17,054 bases of DNA from assembly GCA_963621145.1 (NCBI GenBank), contig CAVFDI010000038.1, positions 1 to 17,054 on the forward strand, read 5' to 3'. The notes beneath the pieces were generated by a model. That model had not been told where the DNA came from. It ran no database searches and worked only from the letters and a program-made list of their open reading frames with translations. The translations under genes were made by a program, and so were the position numbers. Source of the DNA: W0P28-013 sp963621145 (GTDB lineage Bacteria; Bacteroidota; Bacteroidia; Bacteroidales; Paludibacteraceae). Shown here one piece after another: positions 7,517-13,943 of this stretch. Position 1 is the stretch's first letter. Every line of letters begins with the position of its first letter.

Positions 7517-7547
7517 TTGTTTGTTTAGAAAAAATATCGTAAATTTG
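7517..7547 (+). promoter_or_regulatory. tonB promoter
   Basis: TTG (7517-7519), a 20 bp spacer and TAAATTTG (7540-7547) form one of the best Bacteroidetes-type promoters in the window. Expected transcription start is near 7554, with a leader of about 25 nt to the ATG at 7580. Confidence 0.7.
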
Positions 7548-7579
7548 CCGTCTGAAAAACTGAAAATCTTTAGCAAGCC

Positions 7580-8272
7580 ATGCAAACAAAAAAATCACCC
7601 GAAGCAAATCTCGAAAACAAGCGTCTGACCTATGTTTTGATGGGTTTGGTGCTGTCGTTTGCGGTGTTCTATGTAGCCTTCGAATGGACCGAAAAAGATG
7701 TCGAAAAATACGAAGTCGCCGTCAGTCAAGATGTGATGTTCGAAGAGGAGATGATTGAGCGAACCGAGCAAGAAGAGGAGAAAATAGAAGAGCCTCAGAA
7801 GCCCGAAGTTACCGAAGTAATCGAGGAGATTCAGATTGTGGACGACGATGTAGAGACTGCCGACATTGCCATCAACTCGGAGGACGACCAAACGCAAGCC
7901 CAAGAGGTGATTCAAGCCCCTGTCGAGATTGAGGAGGAAGATCCCGAAGAGAATGTGGTGTTCGTAGTTGTAGAAAAAATGCCATCGTTCCCAGGCGGTC
8001 AGCAAGCCCTGATGAAATATCTGAACGAGAACATTCGCTACCCAGTCATCGCCCAAGAAAATGGCGTGCAAGGTCGTGTGATTGTGCAATTCACCGTGCG
8101 CAAAGATGGCAACATCGACGATGTGAAAGTAGTTCGCTCGGCCGACCCAAGCCTCGACAAAGAGGCCATTCGTCTGGTGAAATCGATGCCAGCATGGGAA
8201 CCTGGTCAACAGCGCGGCAAAGCCGTTCACTGCAAATACACCGTGCCTATCGTATTCAAACTGCAAATGTAA
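7580..8272 (+). CDS. tonB: TonB-family energy transducer
   Basis: TonB proteins couple the inner-membrane proton-motive force, through ExbB/ExbD, to outer-membrane TonB-dependent transporters. The 230-residue product has a short cytoplasmic N terminus, one membrane segment at about 17-34 (TYVLMGLVLSFAVFYVAF), a periplasmic linker at about 38-130, and a TonB C-terminal domain. That domain starts at VEKMPSFPGGQQAL and continues through YPVIAQENGVQGRVIVQF, VRSADPSLDKEA and the C-terminal VPIVFKL. The linker is Glu/Asp-rich (for example MFEEEMIERTEQEEEKIEE), not the Pro-Lys/Glu rod of enterobacterial TonB. No exbB/exbD or receptor gene is adjacent. A strong promoter precedes it. Confidence 0.92.
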   Translation: MQTKKSPEANLENKRLTYVLMGLVLSFAVFYVAFEWTEKDVEKYEVAVSQDVMFEEEMIERTEQEEEKIEEPQKPEVTEVIEEIQIVDDDVETADIAINSEDDQTQAQEVIQAPVEIEEEDPEENVVFVVVEKMPSFPGGQQALMKYLNENIRYPVIAQENGVQGRVIVQFTVRKDGNIDDVKVVRSADPSLDKEAIRLVKSMPAWEPGQQRGKAVHCKYTVPIVFKLQM

Positions 8273-8392
8273 TTTTAGCAGCAAGGAGTGAAAGTTTATA
8301 GGTTATAGGTGAGAGGAAGGTAACCAAGACTTTTTACAAGAAACAGAGTTACCAACAAATTGAAATCTGAAAATTAGAATCTTCAATACGCT

Positions 8393-8417
8393 ACTGCCTC
8401 GCTACTTGCGGGGCAGT
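8393..8417 (+). terminator. Hairpin between tonB and pta (terminator or leader structure)
   Basis: ACTGCCTCGC (8393-8402) pairs with GCGGGGCAGT (8408-8417) through 10 bp with one G-U pair and a 5 nt loop. It is the only GC-rich structure in this 177 bp gap. Only a short T run follows (TTCGTTG), so it is a weak intrinsic terminator for tonB or a leader structure for pta. No consensus promoter is visible between it and pta. Confidence 0.4.
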
Positions 8418-8449
8418 TTCGTTGAAAAAAGCAAAAATTATTCTACACC

Positions 8450-9448
8450 ATGGAAATAATAGAACAACTGAAACTGCGTGCGCAGCAAAACCTGCGCCAC
8501 ATTGTGCTGCCCGAAGGCGATGAGCCACGCACACTCGAGGCGGCCGACCAGATTTTGGCCGAACACATTGCGCAACTCACGCTCATTGGCGACGAGAAAA
8601 AAATCACCGCTATGGCTGCCGAAAAAGGGCTAAAACACATTGCCGAAGCCACACTTTTCAATCCTGAAACCAATCCGAAAATGGCGGTTTATGCCGACCT
8701 ACTCTACGAACTGCGCAAGAAAAAAGGCATGACGCACGAAGAGGCCGAGCAGAAAGCCAAAGATCCGCTCTATCTCGGCTGCTTGATGATAAAAAATGGT
8801 GATGCCGATGGCGAATTGGCTGGCGCTCGTGGCACTACAGCCGACACCATTCGCCCTGCGTTTCAGATAATCAAGACAAAACCAAATGTGAGCGTTGTTT
8901 CGGGCGCATTCCTCATGCTCACGCCGGCCAAGCAACTTGGCGACAATGGTCTGCTGGTGTTTGCCGACTGCGCTGTAAATCCCTGCCCCACAGCCGAAGA
9001 GTTGGCACAAATTGCCATCTCCACCGCCGAGACAGCGCGCGTTCTCGGGCAGATGGAGCCGCGCGTAGCCATGCTCAGTTTCTCAACCAAAGGCAGTGCC
9101 AAGCACGAACTCATCGACAAGGTAACCGAAGCCACGCGTTTGGCTCACGAGGCTGCTCCTGCGCTGCAACTCGATGGCGAACTGCAACTCGACGCTGCGC
9201 TTGTGCCGTCGGTTGCCGAGAAAAAAGCTCCGGGTAGCACCGTCGCAGGCAAAGCCAACGTGCTGGTTTTCCCCGACTTGCAAGCGGGCAACATCGGCTA
9301 CAAACTAGTAGAGCGTTTTTCGGGAGCACAGGCCATTGGCCCAATTCTGCAAGGCATTGCCGCCCCAGTGAACGACCTCAGCCGCGGCTGCAAAGTCGAC
9401 GACATCGTAAAAATGGTAATCATCACAGCAAATCAGGCCATAAAATAA
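8450..9448 (+). CDS. pta: Phosphate acetyltransferase
   Basis: Pta converts acetyl-CoA and phosphate to acetyl phosphate and CoA. With AckA this is the ATP-yielding acetate branch of fermentation in the cytoplasm. The 332-residue product is the short single-domain form without the N-terminal regulatory domain of the E. coli enzyme. Landmarks are IVLPEGDEPRTLEAA (18-32), DGELAGARGTTADTIRPA (120-137), VVSGAFLML (149-157), LDGELQLDAAL (241-251) and NDLSRGCKVDDIV (308-320). The last contains S311, R312 and D317, which correspond to active-site Ser/Arg/Asp of the Methanosarcina enzyme. ackA lies downstream on the same strand but is separated by a small unrelated gene and repeat DNA. No promoter matching the consensus is seen just upstream. 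Confidence 0.96.
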   Translation: MEIIEQLKLRAQQNLRHIVLPEGDEPRTLEAADQILAEHIAQLTLIGDEKKITAMAAEKGLKHIAEATLFNPETNPKMAVYADLLYELRKKKGMTHEEAEQKAKDPLYLGCLMIKNGDADGELAGARGTTADTIRPAFQIIKTKPNVSVVSGAFLMLTPAKQLGDNGLLVFADCAVNPCPTAEELAQIAISTAETARVLGQMEPRVAMLSFSTKGSAKHELIDKVTEATRLAHEAAPALQLDGELQLDAALVPSVAEKKAPGSTVAGKANVLVFPDLQAGNIGYKLVERFSGAQAIGPILQGIAAPVNDLSRGCKVDDIVKMVIITANQAIK

Positions 9449-9454
9449 TAAGTC

Positions 9455-9485
9455 AAAAGTCTATAAAGTGAAAAGTCTATAAAGT
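9455..9485 (+). repeat. Intergenic direct repeat, 15 bp x2
   Basis: AAAAGTCTATAAAGT is exact at 9455-9469 and 9471-9485 (period 16). It fills the 46 bp between pta and the four-helix-bundle gene. It includes AAGTGAAAAG (9466-9475), the reverse complement of CTTTTCACTT found in three other gaps. It shares TATAAAGTG with the reverse complement of the repeat downstream of the same gene (9862-9897). Confidence 0.85.
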
Positions 9486-9494
9486 TGGGACACC

Positions 9495-9839
9495 ATGAAA
9501 ATCGATCGGTTTGAGGATATTTTAGCATGGCAGAAATCAAAAGATTTGACCAAACAAATTTATATCGCATTTGCCGAATCGAAAGATTGGGGTTTCAAGG
9601 ACCAAATTCAGCGTGCCTCTGTTTCAATAATGAACAACATTGCCGAAGGCTTTGAGCGAAAATCACACCAAGAATTCAAACATTTTTTATTCATAGCAAA
9701 AGGCAGTTGCGGTGAAACTCGTTCAATGCTACACCTTGCCATCGACCTCGGGAAAATAGATTTCGAACAAGGGAAAAATCTAATCAGGCAGTGTGAAGAA
9801 ATTTCACGAATGCTTTCTGGATTCGCTAAAACGCTCTAA
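9495..9839 (+). CDS. Four-helix bundle protein (23S rRNA intervening-sequence protein family)
   Basis: The 114-residue product matches the S23/IVP-type four-helix bundle family. It shows the N-terminal FEDILAWQKSKDLTKQIY, then QIQRASVSIMNNIAEGFER, the KHFLFIAKGSCGETRSML helix, and a C-terminal helix ending SRMLSGFAKTL. The family was first seen inside intervening sequences of 23S rRNA genes and is also common as free-standing genes; its biochemical role is not established. Here it stands alone between pta and ackA, which it does not resemble functionally. The DNA is clearly more AT-rich than its neighbours, and both flanks consist of short tandem repeats that are related in opposite orientation. 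I infer insertion between two ancestrally adjacent genes. Transcription is probably by readthrough from pta. Confidence 0.9.
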   Translation: MKIDRFEDILAWQKSKDLTKQIYIAFAESKDWGFKDQIQRASVSIMNNIAEGFERKSHQEFKHFLFIAKGSCGETRSMLHLAIDLGKIDFEQGKNLIRQCEEISRMLSGFAKTL

Positions 9840-9861
9840 ACCAACACCTTACAACACTTTT

Positions 9862-9897
9862 CACTTTACACACTTTATACACTTTACACACTTTATA
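9862..9897 (+). repeat. Tandem repeat, 18 bp x2, before ackA
   Basis: CACTTTACACACTTTATA is repeated exactly in tandem at 9862-9879 and 9880-9897, nine bases before the ackA ATG. It is preceded by CTTTTCACTT (9857-9866). On the other strand it reads TATAAAGTGTGTAAAGTG, resembling the repeat upstream of the four-helix-bundle gene. A change in copy number would alter the pta-ackA spacing. Confidence 0.88.
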
Positions 9898-9906
9898 CAC
9901 TAAACT

Positions 9907-11106
9907 ATGAAAATCCTCGTTCTGAACTGCGGAAGTTCATCAATCAAATACAAACTGTTCGACATGGCCGAAAATGCTGTGTTGGCACAAGGCGGCATCG
10001 AAAAAATTGGGCTGCCCGACTCATTTCTGAAACTGACTTTGCCAAACGGCGAAAAAGTGGTTCTCGAAAAATCGATTCCCGAACACACCGTCGGCATCGA
10101 ATTCATTTTCGAACAACTGACTAGCGCAAAATACGGTTGTCTGCGCTCGCTCGACGAGATCGACGCCGTTGGACACCGCGTGGTGCATGGCGGCGAACGC
10201 TTCAGCCAGTCGGCACTGATCACACCCGAAGTGCTGGAACAGATAAAAATCTGCGCCGACCTTGCTCCGCTGCACAATCCAGCCAACATCAAAGGCATCG
10301 ACGCCATCAGCAAAATTCTGCCCAAAGCACCACAAGTGGCTGTGTTCGACACATCGTTCCACCAAACCATGCCCGACTACGCCTACATGTACGCTCTGCC
10401 CTACGAATACTACGAAAAATATGGCGTTCGCCGCTACGGCTTTCACGGCACGAGCCACCGCTACGTGTCGCGCCGCGCCTGCGAATTTCTCGGTCTCGAC
10501 TACGAAAAAACGAAAATCATAACCGCACACATTGGCGGCGGTGGCTCCATCACAGCCATTCGCAACGGCAAATCGGTCGACACTTCGATGGGACTTACGC
10601 CAGTTGAAGGTTTGATGATGGGAACGCGCTCGGGCGATGTCGACCTTGGCGCAGTGGTCTATCTGATGCAAAAAGAGGGCCTCGACGCGGCAAAACTGTC
10701 GGAATTGGTCAACAAAAAATCGGGTGTAAATGGCATCTCGGGCGTTTCGAGCGACATGCGCGACATCGAAAAAGCCATCAGCGAAGGCAACCAACGCGCC
10801 AAACTGGCCATGGAGATGTTCAACTACCGCATTCTGAAATATATCGGCTCGTACGCGGCTGCGCTCAACGGATTCGATGTGCTGGTGTTCACGGGCGGCG
10901 TGGGCGAAAATCAGGCTGGCACGCGCCAATATGTTGCCGACGGACTGAAATATCTCGGCGTAGAGATCGACAGCGAACTAAATGCTCGTTCGCGCGGCGA
11001 AGAGATTGAACTCTCCACACCACAGTCGAAAGTGCGCGTGGTGGTCATTCCAACCGACGAAGAGTTGATGATTGCACAAGACACCTTACATCTAGTTAGG
11101 AGTTAG
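9907..11106 (+). CDS. ackA: Acetate kinase
   Basis: AckA transfers the phosphate of acetyl phosphate to ADP, making acetate and ATP, and completes the pathway begun by Pta. The 399-residue product has the standard ASKHA-fold length. It shows LVLNCGSSSIKYKLF (N7), VGHRVVHGG (R91), FDTSFHQTMP (D148), RYGFHGTSHRYV (H180), AHIGGGGSI, MGTRSGDVD (R241), FTGGVGEN and PTDEE (around E385). These match the catalytic residues of the Methanosarcina enzyme with almost identical numbering. The 3' end is odd: the last codons (GTT AGG AGT) and the stop TAG lie inside an AGTTAGG tandem repeat (11094-11114), so the Val-Arg-Ser tail is repeat-encoded. Cotranscription with pta is likely although a small gene intervenes. 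Confidence 0.97.
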   Translation: MKILVLNCGSSSIKYKLFDMAENAVLAQGGIEKIGLPDSFLKLTLPNGEKVVLEKSIPEHTVGIEFIFEQLTSAKYGCLRSLDEIDAVGHRVVHGGERFSQSALITPEVLEQIKICADLAPLHNPANIKGIDAISKILPKAPQVAVFDTSFHQTMPDYAYMYALPYEYYEKYGVRRYGFHGTSHRYVSRRACEFLGLDYEKTKIITAHIGGGGSITAIRNGKSVDTSMGLTPVEGLMMGTRSGDVDLGAVVYLMQKEGLDAAKLSELVNKKSGVNGISGVSSDMRDIEKAISEGNQRAKLAMEMFNYRILKYIGSYAAALNGFDVLVFTGGVGENQAGTRQYVADGLKYLGVEIDSELNARSRGEEIELSTPQSKVRVVVIPTDEELMIAQDTLHLVRS

Positions 11107-11114
11107 GAGTTAGG
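11094..11114 (+). repeat. AGTTAGG x3 tandem repeat overlapping the ackA stop
   Basis: Three perfect 7 bp copies (11094-11100, 11101-11107, 11108-11114) cross the 3' end of ackA. The stop codon TAG (11104-11106) is within the second copy. It is followed by AATTGACAATTGATAATT (11121-11138), whose AATTGATAATT is the reverse complement of AATTATCAATT at 6603-6613. Confidence 0.85.
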
Positions 11115-11222
11115 AATTTTAATTGACAATTGATAATTTCGCTGGCTGCGTTTAAGTGCGCTTTAATAACGCCATAATTTATTGCGTTGATGCCATGATA
11201 ACTTGCAGTCCGCTGGATACCA

Positions 11223-11258
11223 ATCTGAAATCTGAAATTTGAAATCTGAAATTTGAAA
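11223..11258 (+). repeat. TCTGAAATTTGAAA tandem repeat before the CoA-transferase gene
   Basis: The 14-mer TCTGAAATTTGAAA is exact at 11231-11244 and 11245-11258, with a partial copy at 11223-11230. It contains TTGAAATCTGAAA (11239-11251), also found at 5012-5024 and 8360-8372. It ends 13 bp before the ATG. The rest of this 165 bp gap has no consensus promoter that I can see. Confidence 0.85.
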
Positions 11259-11271
11259 TAATTTTATTGCA

Positions 11272-12753
11272 ATGAACTACAAAATGATGACTGCCGACGA
11301 AGCCGCTGCTCTTGTAAACAACGGCGATATTGTCGGATTTAGCGGCTTTACGCCTGCTGGTGCGCCCAAAGTGGTGCCAGAGGCCATTGCCCGTCGCGCC
11401 GAAGCCGAACACGCTGCTGGTCGCGAATTCAAAATTGGCATGTACACAGGCGCCTCCACTGGCGACATGCTCGACGGCGCACTTGCTCGCGCCAACGCTG
11501 TGCTTTTCCGCACGCCTTACCAGTCGAACAAGGACCTGCGCACACGCATCAACGCACAAGAGGCGCACTATTTCGACATGCACCTGTCGCACGAGGCACA
11601 AGAACTGCGTTACGGCTTTTTGCCCAAACCAAAATTCGCCATTGTCGAGGCTTGCGATCTGACAGCCGACGGCGAAATCGTGCCAACATCGGGCGTGGGC
11701 ATATTGCCAACCATCTGCCACTTGGCCGACCACATCATTGTGGAACTGAACACCACCACGCCAAAAGAGTTGCGCGGCATTCACGACATCTACGAACCAC
11801 TCGATCCGCCCATGCGCAAAGCCATTCCAGTCTACACCGTGAGCGACCGCTGCGGCGATGTGTGCGTGAAAGTTGACCCGAAAAAAATCGTTGGCGTAGT
11901 AGAATCGAACATTCCAAACGGAAGTGGCAAATTTGCTCCAATGGACGATGTAACAGCAAAAATTGGCGAAAATGTAGCACATTTCCTCGCTGCCGAGATT
12001 AAGGCTGGACGCATTCCTGCTTCGTTCCTGCCCATTCAATCGGGCGTGGGCAACATAGCCAACGCCGTGCTGGCATCGCTGGGCGAAAATCCCGACATTC
12101 CGCCATTCACCATGTACACCGAAGTGATTCAAGACGCCGTAATCGGTCTGATGAAAGAGGGTCATGTGAAATTTGCCAGCGGTTGCTCGCTCACCGTGTC
12201 GCAAGCAGTGCTCGAAGATGTCTACCAAAACCTCGATTTCTTCAAAGAACGCATCGTTTTGCGCCCACAAGAGATCTCGAACAACCCCGAAGTGGCGCGC
12301 CGTCTGGGTCTGATAACCATCAACACCGCACTCGAGGCCGACATTTTTGGCAACATCAACTCGACCCACGTGCTTGGTACCAAAATGATGAACGGCATCG
12401 GCGGCTCGTGCGACTTCACACGCAACGCCTACATCTCCATTTTCACCACACCATCGACCGCAAAAGACGGCAAAATATCGTCGATTGTGCCAATGGTTTC
12501 GCACCTCGACCAAAGCGAACACTCGGTGAAAGTGCTGATTACCGAATACGGCGTGGCCGACCTGCGCGGCAAATCGCCAATTCAACGCGCACACTGCATC
12601 ATCGAGAACTGCGTGCACCCCGACTACCGCGACATGCTTCGCCGCTACCTCGAGTCGGCTCCCAAAATGCACACACCGATGAACATCTACACCTGTTTCG
12701 AAATGCACAAAGCCTTTGCCGAAACGGGCGATATGCGCAACGCAAAACTCTAA
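11272..12753 (+). CDS. Acetyl-CoA hydrolase/transferase family (succinate/acetate/propionate CoA-transferase)
   Basis: The 493-residue product belongs to the class I acetyl-CoA hydrolase/transferase family, which moves CoA between acetyl-CoA and acids such as succinate or propionate. Landmarks are the N-terminal VGFSGFTPAGAPK, MYTGASTGD (57-65), IQSGVGNIANAV (255-266), MYTEVIQD with the likely catalytic Glu that forms the CoA thioester (E284), NSTHVLGTKMMNGIGGS, and the C-terminal ITEYGVADLRGKSP. The length fits succinyl-CoA:acetate-type CoA-transferases, and true hydrolysis is less likely than transfer. Its place after pta and ackA suggests a role in acetate, succinate and propionate exchange typical of Bacteroidales fermentation (inference). 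The specific acceptor cannot be read from the sequence. A hairpin at 12776-12814 probably ends the transcript. Confidence 0.93.
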   Translation: MNYKMMTADEAAALVNNGDIVGFSGFTPAGAPKVVPEAIARRAEAEHAAGREFKIGMYTGASTGDMLDGALARANAVLFRTPYQSNKDLRTRINAQEAHYFDMHLSHEAQELRYGFLPKPKFAIVEACDLTADGEIVPTSGVGILPTICHLADHIIVELNTTTPKELRGIHDIYEPLDPPMRKAIPVYTVSDRCGDVCVKVDPKKIVGVVESNIPNGSGKFAPMDDVTAKIGENVAHFLAAEIKAGRIPASFLPIQSGVGNIANAVLASLGENPDIPPFTMYTEVIQDAVIGLMKEGHVKFASGCSLTVSQAVLEDVYQNLDFFKERIVLRPQEISNNPEVARRLGLITINTALEADIFGNINSTHVLGTKMMNGIGGSCDFTRNAYISIFTTPSTAKDGKISSIVPMVSHLDQSEHSVKVLITEYGVADLRGKSPIQRAHCIIENCVHPDYRDMLRRYLESAPKMHTPMNIYTCFEMHKAFAETGDMRNAKL

Positions 12754-12775
12754 TTATCAAGAGTTTAAGCCAAAA

Positions 12776-12814
12776 AGTAAACGCTCATTTGCTAATAGCA
12801 AGTGGGCGTTTATT
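12776..12814 (+). terminator. Long hairpin after the CoA-transferase gene
   Basis: Positions 12776-12792 pair with 12798-12814 through about 17 bp with three G-U wobbles and a TAATA loop. The core is AAACGCTCATTTGC against GCAAGTGGGCGTTT. It starts 22 bp after the stop. What follows is AT-rich but not a pure T tract, so rho-independent termination is likely but not textbook. On the minus strand the hairpin would be followed by CTTTTT, so it could work in both directions. Confidence 0.6.
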
Positions 12815-12832
12815 AAAATTAAATTTTAATAA
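12810..12832 (+). repeat. AT-only palindrome abutting the ogt start codon
   Basis: Eleven bases on each side of a central A (12821) are perfect reverse complements; the core is ATTAAAATT-A-AATTTTAAT (12812-12830). The right arm ends on the A of the ogt ATG, and the left arm overlaps the terminator hairpin by five bases. It could be an operator or RNA hairpin controlling ogt, or simply AT-rich spacer. Confidence 0.6.
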
Positions 12833-13353
12833 TGATTTTTCAGAATAAAGTCTACACACAAATCTATCATTCGCCTTGCGGAGAGATTATTTTGGCATCG
12901 ATTGGCGATGAATTGTGCCTTTGCGATTGGAACACGATGCCTTGTGCCGAGCGCAACCAACTGCGTTTAAGACGACTGCTAAAAACCGATTTCTGTGAAA
13001 AAGAATCTGAAACAATCCGCCAAGCGCAAACGCAACTCGACGAATATTTTGCTGGAAAACGGAAGGTGTTTGACCTGAAATTGCGCCTTGTTGGCACCGA
13101 TTTTCAGAAAAGTGTTTGGAGTGCGTTGATGGAGATTACGTACGGCGAGACGCGCAGTTACATGCAGATTGCCGAGCGCATTGGCAGTCCCAAAGGCGTT
13201 CGAGCCGTGGCGCAAGCCATTGGCGCAAACGGACTAGGCATAGTCGTTCCGTGCCACCGCGTGATTGGTGCCAACCATTCGCTCACGGGCTTTGCAGGCG
13301 GCCTGGAGGCGAAGAGATTTCTGCTTGATTTGGAGAAAAATTTCAAAAAATGA
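12832..13353 (+). CDS. ogt: Methylated-DNA--protein-cysteine S-methyltransferase
   Basis: Ogt repairs O6-alkylguanine by moving the alkyl group to its own cysteine in a single-use reaction in the cytoplasm. The 173-residue product has the N-terminal ribonuclease-like domain followed by the DNA-binding/active-site domain. Landmarks are FQKSVWSALMEITYGETRSY (91-110), the helix-turn-helix with RAVAQAIGANG (Arg finger region, 124-134) and the active-site IVVPCHRVI with acceptor C141. There is no Ada N-terminal transcription-factor domain. It lies after a terminator-like hairpin, so it is probably a single-gene unit, yet I see no consensus promoter. The only striking upstream element is the AT palindrome at 12810-12832. 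Its 3' end overlaps the convergent cyclo-ligase gene by 11 bp. Confidence 0.94.
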   Translation: MIFQNKVYTQIYHSPCGEIILASIGDELCLCDWNTMPCAERNQLRLRRLLKTDFCEKESETIRQAQTQLDEYFAGKRKVFDLKLRLVGTDFQKSVWSALMEITYGETRSYMQIAERIGSPKGVRAVAQAIGANGLGIVVPCHRVIGANHSLTGFAGGLEAKRFLLDLEKNFKK

Positions 13354-13876
13354 CCGTGCCGACTTTCACATCGTGCGGCTCGGTGGGCAAATCATCAAAA
13401 ATCTGAAAATCGAATGCCAAACCGATGGTCGGCACAGAGGAATTTGCGGCAAGAAAGCGATCGTAATAGCCGCGCCCACGCCCCAAGCGACTGCCATCGA
13501 GCGCAAAAGCCATGCCTGGAAGCACTATCAAATCGATTTTTTCTGAAAAAAACGCATCAGAGTTCGGCTCCTGAATATGGAACGCGCCCTCATGCAGTTG
13601 AGCGAGCGAAGTCAGTTCCACAGGGCGAATGTCGTTGCCACTGACTACGGGCAAAATAATACGTTTTTGTCCCAAAATGCGCTCAATCAGATGGTGCGTA
13701 CAAACCTCGTCGGGCAGCGACCAATAGAGCATCACGGTCTGCGCCGACTGAAAAAGTGCGTTCGCCTCGAGCCGCGCAATCACCTCACGCGACTTCGCCG
13801 CCAACTCGTCGGGCGAAAATTGTGCTTTCCGCCGTCGCACCTCGCTGCGCAATGCTTGTTTTGGCGACAAAAACAT
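13343..13876 (-). CDS. fau: 5-formyltetrahydrofolate cyclo-ligase
   Basis: The enzyme uses ATP to convert 5-formyl-THF to 5,10-methenyl-THF, returning a storage or inhibitory folate to one-carbon metabolism in the cytoplasm. The 177-residue product is typical in length. It shows the N-terminal KQALRSEVRRRK substrate/ATP helix, YWSLPDEVCTHHLI (51-64), KIDLIVLPGMAFALDGSRLG (113-132), the signature LGRGRGYYDRFL (131-142) and EPHDV (166-170). The usual C-terminal VPVD is replaced by VKVGT. It follows the histidine kinase gene by 67 bp on the same strand, so it may be the last gene of that unit. The two stop codons of this gene and ogt overlap tail to tail (13343-13353). Confidence 0.94.
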   Translation of the reverse strand: MFLSPKQALRSEVRRRKAQFSPDELAAKSREVIARLEANALFQSAQTVMLYWSLPDEVCTHHLIERILGQKRIILPVVSGNDIRPVELTSLAQLHEGAFHIQEPNSDAFFSEKIDLIVLPGMAFALDGSRLGRGRGYYDRFLAANSSVPTIGLAFDFQIFDDLPTEPHDVKVGTVIF

Positions 13877-13943
13877 TTCTGATTTCTGGTTATCGCTATC
13901 TAAGACACTTAATTAAGTAATTGGAAATTAGACAATTAAGAAA

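Noticed and set aside
9001..9020. TTGGCACAAATTGCC as a possible sigma-54 -24/-12 promoter inside pta
   Set aside because: Spacing between the GG and GC elements is about 8 bp instead of 10, and it lies within a coding region.
9862..9897. Possible CRISPR-like array (also the repeats at 6631-6690)
   Set aside because: Units are 6-18 bp in direct tandem with no unique spacers and no cas genes nearby.
10021..10929. 302-residue antisense frame in ackA, and a similar 298-residue one in rpoN (5572-6468)
   Set aside because: Both are shadows of strongly supported plus-strand genes with complete motifs, and their residue composition is unlike real proteins.
11179..12708. 509-residue open frame on the minus strand opposite the CoA-transferase gene
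   Set aside because: The plus strand encodes a clear, full-length enzyme. The antisense product is His/Val/Ala-rich with no domain and is a by-product of codon bias.
12832..13353. Ada-type bifunctional regulator
   Set aside because: The protein has only the methyltransferase domains; the Ada N-terminal zinc and AraC-type domains are missing.
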